The notes: generated from the letters alone by a model not told the origin. 64,000 bases of DNA from an uncultured Magnetospirillum sp. (GCF_903853455.1 NZ_CAINTR010000114.1:91093-155092); one strand, 5' to 3'. Shown: positions 45,329 through 53,834, numbered from the stretch's first letter. Made by a program: numbers and translations.

Positions 45329-48300
45329 CGGCCAGCGCCTTGACCGCCACATAGTCGGTCTTGCCGGTACCCAGCAGCGGCAGCTTGGCCACCACCAGCA
45401 CGCTGCGCGGCACCAGCAGTTCGGCCAAGCCTTGGGCGCGGAACTGGGTCAGCAGGTCGGCGCGGGTCGCTCCGGCATGGTCGGTGACCAGCACCAGTTG
45501 CTCGCCCTTCTTCTCGTCGGGAATGGCGACGACCGCGTGCTGGCCGGCCGGCCACAGGGCCGCGACGGCAGCCTCGACCGAGCCCAGCGACACCATCTCG
45601 CCGGCGATCTTGGCGAAGCGCTTGGCGCGGCCGACGATGCGCACGAAGCCCAACTCGTCCATGGTGACGATGTCGCCGGTGTCGTACCAGCCGTCCTTGG
45701 GCGGCTCCAGCACGCCCGGATGCTCCACCCGCAGATAGCCCAGCATGACATTGGGGCCGCGCACCGACAGGCGGCTTCCTTCGTCGATGCCCGGCACCGG
45801 GTCCAGCCGCGACTCGATGCCCGGCAGCAGGCGGCCGACGGTGCCGGCCTTGTGATGCATGGGCGTGTTGACCGCCAGCACCGGGCCGGTCTCGGTGGCG
45901 CCGTAGCCTTCCAGGATGCGGATGCCGAACTTGTCCATCCAGACCCGCCGCGTCTCGTCCTTGACCCTCTCCGCCCCGGCGAAGACATAGCGCACCGAGT
46001 AGAAGTCGTAGGGCGCCGCCACCCGTCCATAGCCGGCCAGGAAGGTGTCGGTGCCGAACAGGATGGTGGCGTTGGTGTCGTAGACCATCTCCGGCACGAT
46101 GCGGTAGTGCAACGGGCTGGGATAGAGGAAGACCTTGATGCCGGCCAGCAGCGGCAGCAACAGCCCCCCGGTCAGACCGAACGAATGGAACACCGGCAGG
46201 GCGTTGAACACCATGTCCTGGGGGCTGAACGCCACCCGCGCCGCCAGCTGGTTGCAATTGGCCAGGATGTTGGCATGGCTGAGCACCACCCCCTTGGGGG
46301 TGCCCTCCGAGCCCGAGGTGAACAAGATCACCGCCGCGTCGTCGGGCGAGCGCTTGACCGGCCGCTTCACCCAGCTTGCCAGCAGGCCGTAAAGCTTGCC
46401 GGCACGGGGCGCCATGTCTTCCAGATAGAGCAGCCGGACCTTGCCCGTCAGCGCCTCCTCGACCGCCCCGAGGCGGGCCTGGGCGATGAAGCGGCGCGAC
46501 GTCACCACCGTCTTGATGCGAGCGGCGTCGCAGGCGGCCACCACCGCGCCGGGGCCGATGGAGAAGTTGAGCATGGCCGGCACCCGCCCGAAGGCTTGCA
46601 GGGCGAAGAAGCTCACGGCGTTGGCGTTGGCGTTGGGCAGCAGCAGACCCACCGCCTCGCCGATCTCGCTGCCCTTGATCATTTCACGCCCCAGGGCGAA
46701 GCTGCCGGCGATGAGCCGGCCATAGGACAGCGGCTTGCGATTGATATCCTCCAGCGCCACCGCCGCCGCGCCGTGCCGCCGCCGCGCCTCCCGCAAGGCC
46801 TGGAACAGGGTGCGATGGCGCTCGGTGGTCTCGAACATCATCCCCGACATGACGTCGTAGAGGGCGGCGCCGATGCGGCTCCGCCGGGCGCGGCCCTTGA
46901 CCTCGGCCGGGACATGGAACCGGCGGGGCGGCAGCACGGTGATGCGGATCTTGGGGAACCAGTGCCGCCGCAGCTTGCCCTTCAGCCGCGAGAACGGGGT
47001 GTACTGGGCGCCGTCGATGCGCACCGGCACCATGGGGGCGTCGGCGTGGTCGGCGATCATGCCGGGGCCTTCATAGACCTTCATCAGGGCGCCGGTGACG
47101 GTGATGCGGCCCTCCGGGAAGATCACCAGGGTGCGGCCGCTCTTCACGGCCTGGATCAGCCCCTTGGTTGACATGGGATTGGTGGGGTCCATGGGATAGG
47201 CGTCGATGACCGAGAGGAACGGCTTCACCCACCATTTCCGGGCGATGAGAGTGTTGATGGCGAAGGTCGGCTTGCCCGGCAGGAAGGCGGCCATCAGCAC
47301 CGCGTCGAGGAAGGAGACGTGGTTGACCACGATCACTGCCTTGTCGCCGGCCGCCGCCAGATGCTCCAGCCCGTCGATGCGCACGCCATAGGCGCGGCGC
47401 AGCACCCAGGCGAACACCCCCTTGAGAACGGTGTCGGGCAGCAGGCCGCAGATATAAACCGCCACCACCAGATTGGCCACGGCCTGGACCAGGAAAACAT
47501 GGGGCACCGAGAACCCCAGCGCCAGCATGGCCCCTCCCGCCACCGCCGAGATCACCATGAACAGGGCGTTCATGACGTTGTTGGCGGCCACCGCGCGGGC
47601 CCGGCTGTCGGCGTCGCTGCGGCTTTGCAGGATGGTGTAGAGCGGCACGATGTACAGGCCGCCGCAGATGGCGATGGCCAGCAGGTCGCCCAGCACCCGC
47701 CAATCGGCGGGACGGGCCAGGAATTCGCCCAGCCCGGCCAGGGCGGTTCCGGCAGGAAAGCTCATCTGGCTGGCGAAATAGAGGTCGAACGAAAACAGGG
47801 TCATGCCCAGCGCCGCGAAGGGAACGGGACGGGCGGAAATCTCGCCGTCGAGCAGGCGGCCGCACAGCACCGAGCCGATGCCGATTCCCACCGAGAACAC
47901 AGTCAGCAGCAAAGTCACCACCTGCTGGTCGGCCAGCAGGACGTCCTTGGTGAAGGCGGGAAACTGGGCCAGGAAGGTGGCCCCCATCAGCCAGAACCAC
48001 GAGATCCCCAGCACCGACAGGAACAGGTCGCGGCGCTGGCGGATCAGCCCCAGCACCGCCCAGGTCTCGGCGGCGATATTGGCCGAGACCTTGACCTTGG
48101 CGTTGCCGGCCCGCGCCTTGGGCAGGAACAGGCTGGCGGCGAAACCGCCCGCCGCCAGGGCCAGCATCAGCCCCGACACCCTGGCGACACCCTCCTCGGT
48201 CAGGATCAGCAAGCCGCCGGCGACGGTGCCCAGCAGGATGGCGATGAAGGTGCCGCCCTCGATCAGGGCGTTGCCGCCCACCAACTCGCGCTCGGCCAGA

Positions 48301-48710
48301 TGCTCGGGCAGCACCGCGTATTTCAGCGGCCCGAAAAAGGTAGCCTGGACGCCGAACAGGAACAGCACCGCCAACATGGCCGGAACGCTGACCGCCATCA
48401 GCGCCCACAGGCCCAGCGCCGAAACGGCAACCTCCGCCAGCTTCACCAGCTTGATCAGGCCGCTTTTCTCGAAGCGGTCCGACAGTTGACCGGCGGTGGC
48501 CGACAGCAGGAAGAACGGCAGGATGAACAGCCCCGCCGCCACCGTGACCAGGGTCTGCGGCGCCATGGCCAGCCCTTCGCCCAGGCGGTAGACGATGAGG
48601 ATGACCAGGGCGTTCTTGAACACGTTGTCATTGGCGGCGCCGAGGAATTGCGCCACGAACAAGGGCAGGAAACGGCGGCACCGCAGCAGATGGAAGGACC
48701 CGTCATGCAT
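45321..48710 (-). CDS. LplT-PlsC-Aas fusion: lysophospholipid flippase/acyltransferase/acyl-ACP synthetase
   Basis: A 1129-residue three-part membrane protein. Residues about 1-410: MFS flippase (FVAQFLGAANDNVFKNALVI, GPLKYAVLPEHL), as in LplT. About 420-640: PlsC acyltransferase with the HX4D motif NHVSFLDAVLMA and FPEGRITVTG. About 650-1129: AMP-forming ligase with ILFTSGSEGTPKGVVLSH, EGYGATETGPV and a C-terminal GTGKTDYVAV. In E. coli LplT and Aas are separate proteins that bring lysophosphatidylethanolamine inward and re-acylate it. Start at 48710 is fixed by AGGAG 7 bases upstream. In an operon with the TetR gene 10 bases before it. Confidence 0.9.
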   Translation of the reverse strand: MHDGSFHLLRCRRFLPLFVAQFLGAANDNVFKNALVILIVYRLGEGLAMAPQTLVTVAAGLFILPFFLLSATAGQLSDRFEKSGLIKLVKLAEVAVSALGLWALMAVSVPAMLAVLFLFGVQATFFGPLKYAVLPEHLAERELVGGNALIEGGTFIAILLGTVAGGLLILTEEGVARVSGLMLALAAGGFAASLFLPKARAGNAKVKVSANIAAETWAVLGLIRQRRDLFLSVLGISWFWLMGATFLAQFPAFTKDVLLADQQVVTLLLTVFSVGIGIGSVLCGRLLDGEISARPVPFAALGMTLFSFDLYFASQMSFPAGTALAGLGEFLARPADWRVLGDLLAIAICGGLYIVPLYTILQSRSDADSRARAVAANNVMNALFMVISAVAGGAMLALGFSVPHVFLVQAVANLVVAVYICGLLPDTVLKGVFAWVLRRAYGVRIDGLEHLAAAGDKAVIVVNHVSFLDAVLMAAFLPGKPTFAINTLIARKWWVKPFLSVIDAYPMDPTNPMSTKGLIQAVKSGRTLVIFPEGRITVTGALMKVYEGPGMIADHADAPMVPVRIDGAQYTPFSRLKGKLRRHWFPKIRITVLPPRRFHVPAEVKGRARRSRIGAALYDVMSGMMFETTERHRTLFQALREARRRHGAAAVALEDINRKPLSYGRLIAGSFALGREMIKGSEIGEAVGLLLPNANANAVSFFALQAFGRVPAMLNFSIGPGAVVAACDAARIKTVVTSRRFIAQARLGAVEEALTGKVRLLYLEDMAPRAGKLYGLLASWVKRPVKRSPDDAAVILFTSGSEGTPKGVVLSHANILANCNQLAARVAFSPQDMVFNALPVFHSFGLTGGLLLPLLAGIKVFLYPSPLHYRIVPEMVYDTNATILFGTDTFLAGYGRVAAPYDFYSVRYVFAGAERVKDETRRVWMDKFGIRILEGYGATETGPVLAVNTPMHHKAGTVGRLLPGIESRLDPVPGIDEGSRLSVRGPNVMLGYLRVEHPGVLEPPKDGWYDTGDIVTMDELGFVRIVGRAKRFAKIAGEMVSLGSVEAAVAALWPAGQHAVVAIPDEKKGEQLVLVTDHAGATRADLLTQFRAQGLAELLVPRSVLVVAKLPLLGTGKTDYVAVKALAVR

Positions 48711-48720
48711 GATCGGTCTC

Positions 48721-49287
48721 CTAGGCGTCAAGGGCGCGCCGGCAGGCGGCGGCGATGGTGTCGGCATACTGGGAGAAGGGCGGCGCCAGTCGGCCATAGA
48801 CCAGCCCGAAGGCCGGTTGCAGCAGCAGGCCCAGCACCATGGTAGCGGCCAGTCCGGCGGGGTGCAGGGCGATCTCGCCCTGGTCCATGGCCTCGGCGAC
48901 GACCCGATGAACCACCTCCACCGGATTGTCGGCATCGTTGGCGACACGCGGCAGCGCCTGATGCTGGACCAGCATCAGGAAGCGGAACAGCACCGGCTCG
49001 GCATCGAAGAAACGGCAGAACTCCGCCACGATGGCGCCGAGCTTGCCGGCGAAATCGGGCCGGGGCGCCTGGACCGCCTCCAGGCGATGGGCGAAGGCGG
49101 CGTAATGGGAGGAGAACAGGTCCCGCACCAAGGCGTCCATGGAGGGATAGTGGCGGTACAGCGTCCCCTCGGCGATGCCGGCCGCCTGCGCCAAATCGCG
49201 CACCGTGGTTTCCGCCACGCCCTTTTCCACGAACAGCGCAAGCGCCGCCGCGTGAATCTTCCGTTTGGTGGCGCTGCCGTCCCGCAT
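48721..49287 (-). CDS. TetR-family regulator
   Basis: A 188-residue regulator. The N-terminal HTH is RDLAQAAGIAEGTLYRHYPS, preceded by KIHAAALALFVEKGVAETTV; the ligand domain is C-terminal. Start at MRDGSATKRK (49287) because AAAGGG lies 8 bases upstream and because a longer start at 49317 would overlap the operator palindrome at 49304. Gene order suggests it controls itself and the LplT-Aas fusion, perhaps sensing a fatty acid or phospholipid state. Confidence 0.87.
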   Translation of the reverse strand: MRDGSATKRKIHAAALALFVEKGVAETTVRDLAQAAGIAEGTLYRHYPSMDALVRDLFSSHYAAFAHRLEAVQAPRPDFAGKLGAIVAEFCRFFDAEPVLFRFLMLVQHQALPRVANDADNPVEVVHRVVAEAMDQGEIALHPAGLAATMVLGLLLQPAFGLVYGRLAPPFSQYADTIAAACRRALDA

Positions 49288-49303
49288 TATTCGAGCCCTT
49301 TGC

Positions 49304-49319
49304 GAGTGAACATGCACTC
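49304..49319. promoter_or_regulatory. Candidate TetR operator
   Basis: GAGTG-AACATG-CACTC, a perfect 5-6-5 dyad located 17 bases upstream of the TetR start, the usual place for an autoregulatory operator. Extra symmetric bases flank it only partly. Confidence 0.5.
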
Positions 49320-49396
49320 ACATTAGGACATCAATGACAGACTGTCAATGCAGCTTATACCGTATCCCGCTGATCGGAGCCGATCAGCGGCGCCCT

Positions 49397-50104
49397 TTAG
49401 ATGTACTGGCCCGAATCCACCTTGATGACCTCCCCGGTGATGCAGCGCGCCGCGTCGGACAGCAGGAACAGCACCGCGTTGGCGATGTCGTTGGTGTCGG
49501 GAAGGATATTCAGCGCCGCTTCGGCCAGGGCCTTGTCGCGGAACTGCTGATCCAGCTTCAGGGTCATTTCGGTCAGCACCATGCCCGGCGCCACGGCGTT
49601 GCAGGTCACGCCCTTGCCGCCCAGCTCCTTGGCCGCGCTTTTGGTCAGGCCGACCATGCCGGCCTTGGAAGCGGCGTAGTTGCCCTGCCCCACCTTGCCG
49701 CGCAGGCCGTTGATGGAGATCATGTTGACGATACGCCCCACTCCCGCCTCGACCATGCCGGGACCGGCGGCGCGGATGGTGTGGAAGGCGCTGGTCAGAT
49801 TGACGTCGATCACCGAGCGCCATTCGTCGTCGCTCATCTTCAGCAAGGTCCGGTCGCGGGTGATGCCGGCGTTGTTGACCAGCAGATGAACCGGCTTGCC
49901 GATGGCGGCGAAGGCGGCGTTGACGCTGGCCGAATTCGACACGTCAACCGCATGGGCGGTCATGTTCGGAGGTAACGCGCCGATGTCGCGGTCGAACACA
50001 TGGACCTCGGCCCCGCCCGCCGCCAACCCTTCGGCGATGGTCAGCCCGATCCCGCGCATGCCACCGGTGACCACCGCCACCCGACCTGGAAATTCCCACT
50101 TCAT
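49397..50104 (-). CDS. SDR-family reductase, acetoacetyl-CoA reductase (PhaB)/FabG-like
   Basis: A 235-residue short-chain dehydrogenase. Seen: TGGMRGIGLTIAEGLAAGG (NAD(P) loop), LVNNAGITRD, the catalytic Ser in ISINGLRGKVGQ and YAASK (Y-x3-K), and an end SDAARCITGEVIKVDSGQYI. The GQGNYAASKAGMVGLTKSAA block is common to PhaB and FabG. PhaB would reduce acetoacetyl-CoA for polyhydroxybutyrate; no phaA or phaC is adjacent, so the substrate is inferred. Strong GAGGGG Shine-Dalgarno 7 bases upstream of the ATG. Confidence 0.85.
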   Translation of the reverse strand: MKWEFPGRVAVVTGGMRGIGLTIAEGLAAGGAEVHVFDRDIGALPPNMTAHAVDVSNSASVNAAFAAIGKPVHLLVNNAGITRDRTLLKMSDDEWRSVIDVNLTSAFHTIRAAGPGMVEAGVGRIVNMISINGLRGKVGQGNYAASKAGMVGLTKSAAKELGGKGVTCNAVAPGMVLTEMTLKLDQQFRDKALAEAALNILPDTNDIANAVLFLLSDAARCITGEVIKVDSGQYI

Positions 50105-50133
50105 ACCAACCCCCTCTTGACCAGCCGGCTTAT

Positions 50134-50153
50134 TTCGGTATTATCGTACCGAA
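50134..50153. promoter_or_regulatory. Inverted repeat upstream of the SDR gene
   Basis: TTCGGTA-TTATCG-TACCGAA, a perfect 7-6-7 dyad, 30 bases before the SDR start. A repressor operator is likely, but the protein that binds it is unknown. Confidence 0.5.
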
Positions 50154-50261
50154 TTATTCATTTAACAGGGTACCCCCCGCCCGGGGCCGCCGTCAAGAGC
50201 CGGCAGACATCGGGATACACCAAGGGGACGGACCCAAGAGCCTGGGAGGTTCGCGAGTTCC

Positions 50262-51242
50262 ATGAGCACCACAATCCGCGATATCGTAAGCGCTGATCTT
50301 GAACGGGTGATCGAACTTGATCGCCGCCTGACCGGATCGCCGCGGCGCAACTATCATGAAAAGCGCATGGCCGCCGCCGCCGCCGAACCCGCCAGCTTCG
50401 TGACCATCGCCGCCGCCGACGGCCCGGTTCTCAAGGGCTACGCCTTCGCTCACATCCTGGATGGCGAGTTCGGCGGCACCGGCCCGGTGGGCGTGGTCGA
50501 CACCATCGGCGTCGATCCCGACCAGCGTGGTTCCGGCCTTGGCCGCAAGCTGATGGCGGCGGTGGAAGACGCCATGCGCAGCCGTGGCATCCGCGAACTG
50601 GTCACCCAGGCCAACTGGACCGAACACGGCATCACCCGCTTCTTCCAGTCCGCCGGCTTCGAGCTGGCGCCGCGTCTGATGCTGGAGCGCACCACCGGCA
50701 ACACCTCGGATTTCGACGCCCCGCTGGCCCAGCAGGTGCGCGACAGCGACGAAGTGGACCTGTCCGATCCGTCGGGCGACGATTTCGCGGCGCTGTCGCG
50801 CGACCGCATCCCGGTGCGCTCGCTGACCGAGGCCGACTTCCCCTTCATCGTCTCCATTGACCGCAAGGTCACGCGGCGCGACCGCTCCAGCTACTACAAG
50901 CGCAAGATCTCCGAGGTGACCAAGGAGTCCGGCGTGCGGGTGTCGCTGGTGGCGGAAATCGAAGGCCAGTTCGCCGGCTTCGTCATGGCCCGCACCGAAT
51001 ATGGTGAGTTCGGCCGCGCCCAGCCCACCGCCGTCCTCGATACCATCGGCGTCGATCCCGCCTTCGGCCGCCACAATGTCGGCCGCGCCCTGATGAGCCA
51101 GTTGATCACCAACCTGTCGTCGCTGGGCGTCGAGAAGGTGCAGACCCAGGTGGCCTGGAACAGCTTCGAACTGCTGCAGTTCCTCGCCCGCTGTGGCTTC
51201 GTCCCGTCGCAGCGCCTCAGCTTCTGGCGCCGGCTGGACTAA
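50262..51242 (+). CDS. Tandem GNAT acetyltransferase
   Basis: A 326-residue protein made of two GNAT domains. Each has the acetyl-CoA motif A: VDTIGVDPDQRGSGLGRKLM in the first and LDTIGVDPAFGRHNVGRALM in the second, with a repeated EFG-containing strand before (LDGEFGG, TEYGEFG) and a C-terminal F-x-R/S-x-GF element (FFQSAGFE, FLARCGFV). The first copy has the canonical QRGSGLG; the second has FGRHNVG and may be weaker. Target unknown. Followed by a strong terminator. Confidence 0.85.
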   Translation: MSTTIRDIVSADLERVIELDRRLTGSPRRNYHEKRMAAAAAEPASFVTIAAADGPVLKGYAFAHILDGEFGGTGPVGVVDTIGVDPDQRGSGLGRKLMAAVEDAMRSRGIRELVTQANWTEHGITRFFQSAGFELAPRLMLERTTGNTSDFDAPLAQQVRDSDEVDLSDPSGDDFAALSRDRIPVRSLTEADFPFIVSIDRKVTRRDRSSYYKRKISEVTKESGVRVSLVAEIEGQFAGFVMARTEYGEFGRAQPTAVLDTIGVDPAFGRHNVGRALMSQLITNLSSLGVEKVQTQVAWNSFELLQFLARCGFVPSQRLSFWRRLD

Positions 51243-51286
51243 TCTGCGCCGGTCGTCGTCCCCCCCACTCCCCGACGACCCGCAAA

Positions 51287-51327
51287 AAGGGCCGGAGATC
51301 GCAAGGTCTCCGGCCCTTGTTTTTTTG
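51287..51327 (+). terminator. Rho-independent terminator after the GNAT gene
   Basis: AAGGGCCGGAGA pairs exactly with TCTCCGGCCCTT around an eight-base loop, followed by G and eight T residues, 45 bases after the GNAT stop. Confidence 0.95.
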
Positions 51328-51350
51328 GGAATCACGAATCCCCCCCAATA

Positions 51351-51393
51351 TGACGCATGGCGTTTTACAGCGTGACGCACCATATGCTACACT
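51351..51393 (+). promoter_or_regulatory. higBA promoter with paired operator half-sites
   Basis: TTTACA (51364), 18 bases, TACACT (51388) gives a sigma-70-like promoter just before the toxin ATG at 51400. TGACGCA occurs at 51351 and 51373, 22 bases apart (two helix turns), bracketing the -35 box. This fits cooperative binding by HigA or HigBA, which generally autoregulate. Confidence 0.5.
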
Positions 51394-51399
51394 CAGGCC

Positions 51400-51675
51400 A
51401 TGATACGGAGCTTCAAGCACAAAGGGCTGAAAGAGCTTTTCCGGGACGGCGAGAGCGCCAAGGTGGCCGCCAACCTCCAGGAGCGTAGCCTTCAAATCCT
51501 GGATGCCCTGGACGTGGCCACCATGCCGGAGGACATGAATCTCCCCGGCTGGAACTTCCACGGCCTCCAGGGAAAGCCCAAGCGGTACACCGCCCATGTC
51601 AACGGCCCGTGGTGTATCACCTTCGAGTTTGAAGACGGAGATGCGCTCCGTATCGACCTGGAGCAATACCATTGA
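51400..51675 (+). CDS. higB: HigB/RelE-type toxin
   Basis: A 91-residue mRNA-interferase-type toxin. Seen: MIRSFKHKGLKELFRDGES at the start, IDALDVATMPEDMNLPG in the middle (here ILDALDVATMPEDMNL), WNFHGLQGKPKRYTAHVNG and the end WCITFEFEDGDA with a final QYH. The antitoxin follows after 11 bases, the usual higBA order. Family-typical length and all core blocks suggest an intact toxin. Confidence 0.93.
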   Translation: MIRSFKHKGLKELFRDGESAKVAANLQERSLQILDALDVATMPEDMNLPGWNFHGLQGKPKRYTAHVNGPWCITFEFEDGDALRIDLEQYH

Positions 51676-51686
51676 GGAGCGAGGCC

Positions 51687-52031
51687 ATGGACACCACCGA
51701 AGACTTGGCAGCCGAGCGGCCCAACCGTTGTCCGGTCCACCCTGGCGCAATCCTCCGGGACAGCGTGCTGCCGTCGCTTCGGCTGACGGTGAAGGACGCG
51801 GCGGCGGAGCTTCGCATCTCCCGCCAGACGCTCCACCGTATCCTGGCCGGAACGATCTCCATCACCCCGAACATGGCCGTGCGGCTGGGGAAGTTCTGCG
51901 GGAACGGGCCGAGCCTCTGGCTTCGGATGCAACAAGCCCATGACCTGTATCTGGCGGAGCGGGCGCTCGAGGCCGAGGTGGCCAGGATTCCCAGTCACGC
52001 GAACCAGGCGGCTTGGGGGAGATCGGTATAA
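51687..52031 (+). CDS. higA: HigA-type antitoxin
   Basis: A 114-residue Xre-HTH antitoxin. Seen: RCPVHPGAILRDSVLPSL, the HTH VKDAAAELRISRQTLHRILA, and MAVRLGKFCGNGPSLWLRMQ with the end LYLAER. Start at ATG 51687 because GAGGAG is 7 bases upstream; the frame opens with a TTG at 51672. It neutralises HigB and represses the operon. The next gene (52055-53146) is convergent and of different base composition. Confidence 0.93.
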   Translation: MDTTEDLAAERPNRCPVHPGAILRDSVLPSLRLTVKDAAAELRISRQTLHRILAGTISITPNMAVRLGKFCGNGPSLWLRMQQAHDLYLAERALEAEVARIPSHANQAAWGRSV

Positions 52032-52054
52032 TTCGACTCTAGCACCGTTTTCCC

Positions 52055-53146
52055 TCAATCAACCTTTTCCAATTTAAAGCGCCGTCGTAGCGCCAACACA
52101 AGCAGGGCCAAATTTACCGTTCCAAATAAAGAAATAAATAAATGAAAAATCGCCCAAAGCATGCTAGCTGATGTCATAAGAGGATGAATAACAAGGATAT
52201 TCATAGGATTTAAGGTGGCATAAAATGGGTACGCAAGTGACCGCCAAACAAAAGAGCGACATAAGTCCTCTCGCCACCCGATGAGCGCCAAAGAAGGATC
52301 CGACGCATGGTAACATCCATCAACAACAACCGATGATGCATATCCAATCATATCTGGAACTACACATGACACAAACAAAACAAGCCATGACGCAAAAAGC
52401 CACCACAATGGCTTTGAAACGGAATTCCCATAGTCAGATAACTTTTCATAAAGCCAGCTAAATGTTTTCGACACAGCATTCTCGTCGACTCTTTCGAGAG
52501 CAAGCTCTGCTGCATGAAATATTCCTGCAGGCAAAACATCACCTTTCTTTGAAAGGTACATCCTCATATTACGAAATTCATACACAAGCTTTGCCCTGTC
52601 GTCATCGCCACCACCGGGCTTTGCCTCCTCAATGTTTCTAGGCAAATGCAGGTTCTTAATCGTTACGCGCCCAAGAAATGGCCTATGCTTTTCAGACGCC
52701 TGCGATTCCCCTTCAATTCCGAAAAGGCAGCCCCCAATAATTTCGAGATCAAGAAACACACAACGATCAAAACGAATTCTGTCCACAAAGCAATTTTTCA
52801 AAGTTAGTCTGACGTAAGGACTCCCACTTATATCAATAACACGAATAAAGCATTTATTTAACTCAACTATTTGCTGTCCACCTAAATTATTCGGTATCCG
52901 CACTGATAGTGTATTAATTAATTTATTTCCGGCACCACAATCACCTTTCAAAACAAGATTGCTCGTGTATTCGGATATAATGACATTGCAATCATCTCTA
53001 AATAACGATCCGTCACCCACAATATCGCCAGCATCTATATTGCAAGCCGTATTTTCACTATTCAGCCATTCTCGAAATTCGCCTAATGTTCGGCTGAACT
53101 TCAAATGGGGTACATATTTACATAGGCATTCATGAAAACATCCCAT
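52055..53146 (-). CDS. Low-GC beta-solenoid-like membrane protein of unknown function
   Basis: A 363-residue protein in DNA that is clearly AT-richer than everything around it, so recently acquired. Residues about 35-175 have a repeated short-strand pattern (VIISEYTSNLVLKGDCGAGN, LNKCFIRVIDISGSPYVRLT, CFVDRIRFDRCVFLDLEII), as in pentapeptide or parallel beta-helix proteins. After a linker, LSDYGNSVSKPLWWLFASWL begins a membrane segment, and two more hydrophobic stretches end with a basic tail (LALRRRFKLEKVD). Strong GGGAGG Shine-Dalgarno 7 bases before ATG 53146. Toxin-antitoxin genes lie on both sides. Function unknown; an effector or envelope-stress role is only a guess. Confidence 0.75.
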   Translation of the reverse strand: MGCFHECLCKYVPHLKFSRTLGEFREWLNSENTACNIDAGDIVGDGSLFRDDCNVIISEYTSNLVLKGDCGAGNKLINTLSVRIPNNLGGQQIVELNKCFIRVIDISGSPYVRLTLKNCFVDRIRFDRCVFLDLEIIGGCLFGIEGESQASEKHRPFLGRVTIKNLHLPRNIEEAKPGGGDDDRAKLVYEFRNMRMYLSKKGDVLPAGIFHAAELALERVDENAVSKTFSWLYEKLSDYGNSVSKPLWWLFASWLVLFVSCVVPDMIGYASSVVVDGCYHASDPSLALIGWREDLCRSFVWRSLAYPFYATLNPMNILVIHPLMTSASMLWAIFHLFISLFGTVNLALLVLALRRRFKLEKVD

Positions 53147-53167
53147 GGATTAACCTCCCATTCCCCC

Positions 53168-53497
53168 TCACGCCGCCCTGGGGCGGACGACGGCGGCGAT
53201 GTGGTCCCCCTGCTTGGCTTGGGTGGTGGCCAGATCGAACGCGGCCTGGAGGTTGAGCCACAACCGCGCCGAGGTTCCGAAATAGGCGGCCAGCCGCAAG
53301 GCGGTGTCGGCGGTGACCGACCGCTTGCCGGAGATGATGTCCGCCATACGGCTCTGGGGGACGTCCAGGCGCGGGCCAGCGCCGATACGGACACCCCGAT
53401 TTCCGCCAACTCCTCGACCAGGAATTCGCCGGGATGAATGGGCGGCAATTTGACCGTCTCAATGGTAACCGACGATTGCAACGTCATGGGCGTCTCC
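53168..53497 (-). pseudogene. Degraded higBA module
   Basis: An Xre/HigA-type antitoxin (PPIHPGEFLVEELAEIGVSV, then SALARA) loses frame by a single missing base near 53370; with it restored the text continues LDVPQSRMADIISGKRSVTA, DTALRLAAYFGTSARLWLNL and ends RPRAA-stop at 53168. Upstream, only the last dozen residues of a HigB toxin (GDAHDVAIVGYH-stop at 53459) survive, overlapping the antitoxin start. The unit is inactive as written. It lies 21 bases upstream of the low-GC gene on the same strand. Confidence 0.8.
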
Positions 53498-53620
53498 CAT
53501 TTCCGGCCTCATTGCCCCTCGGCAGAGCCTCGCCTCGCTTCTGAAATATACCTTTTCAGTCTGCGATACCGGTTTATTATAGCCTGACCGGCCCAGGATG
53601 GCCGGAGACCAATTTTTTAC

Positions 53621-53645
53621 CACCAAGGCACCAAGGACACCAAGA
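53621..53645 (+). repeat. Short tandem CACCAAGG repeats
   Basis: Three near-identical units: CACCAAGG at 53621, CACCAAGG at 53629 and CACCAAGA at 53638, following a run of T residues. Such motifs recur in intergenic DNA near mobile or toxin-antitoxin loci. Confidence 0.5.
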
Positions 53646-53739
53646 GGCCTTCCAGACCGCACCGCTTCGTCTCCCGACCGAGAGATTAATGGCGATACGG
53701 ACCGAGTCATTTTGAGCGTCGGTGCCGCCACCAACAGTT

Positions 53740-53834
53740 GTCATGCGCGGGCTCGTCCCGCGTATCCACGCCAGTCCACTGGCGATATTGCCCGACGGAA
53801 GCGCGTGGATGGCCGGAACAAGTCCGGCCATGAC
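53740..53834. repeat. Nested palindromic dispersed repeat
   Basis: Outer arms GTCATG (53740) and CATGAC (53829), and inner arms ATCCACGC (53764) and GCGTGGAT (53803), each arm carrying its own small hairpin (CGCGGG...CCCGCG; GCCGGA...TCCGGC). It has the form of the intergenic elements common in alphaproteobacterial genomes. Together with the preceding 240 bases it fills the gap between the degraded higBA and the LysR gene; no gene was seen there. Confidence 0.6.

Noticed and set aside
53621..53645. Short tandem repeats considered as a CRISPR start
   Set aside because: Units are 8-9 bases without spacers and no cas genes are in the window.
53459..53734. 91-codon minus-strand frame over the higBA remnant
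   Set aside because: Only its last dozen residues resemble HigB; the upstream part has no toxin features and crosses the repeat region.
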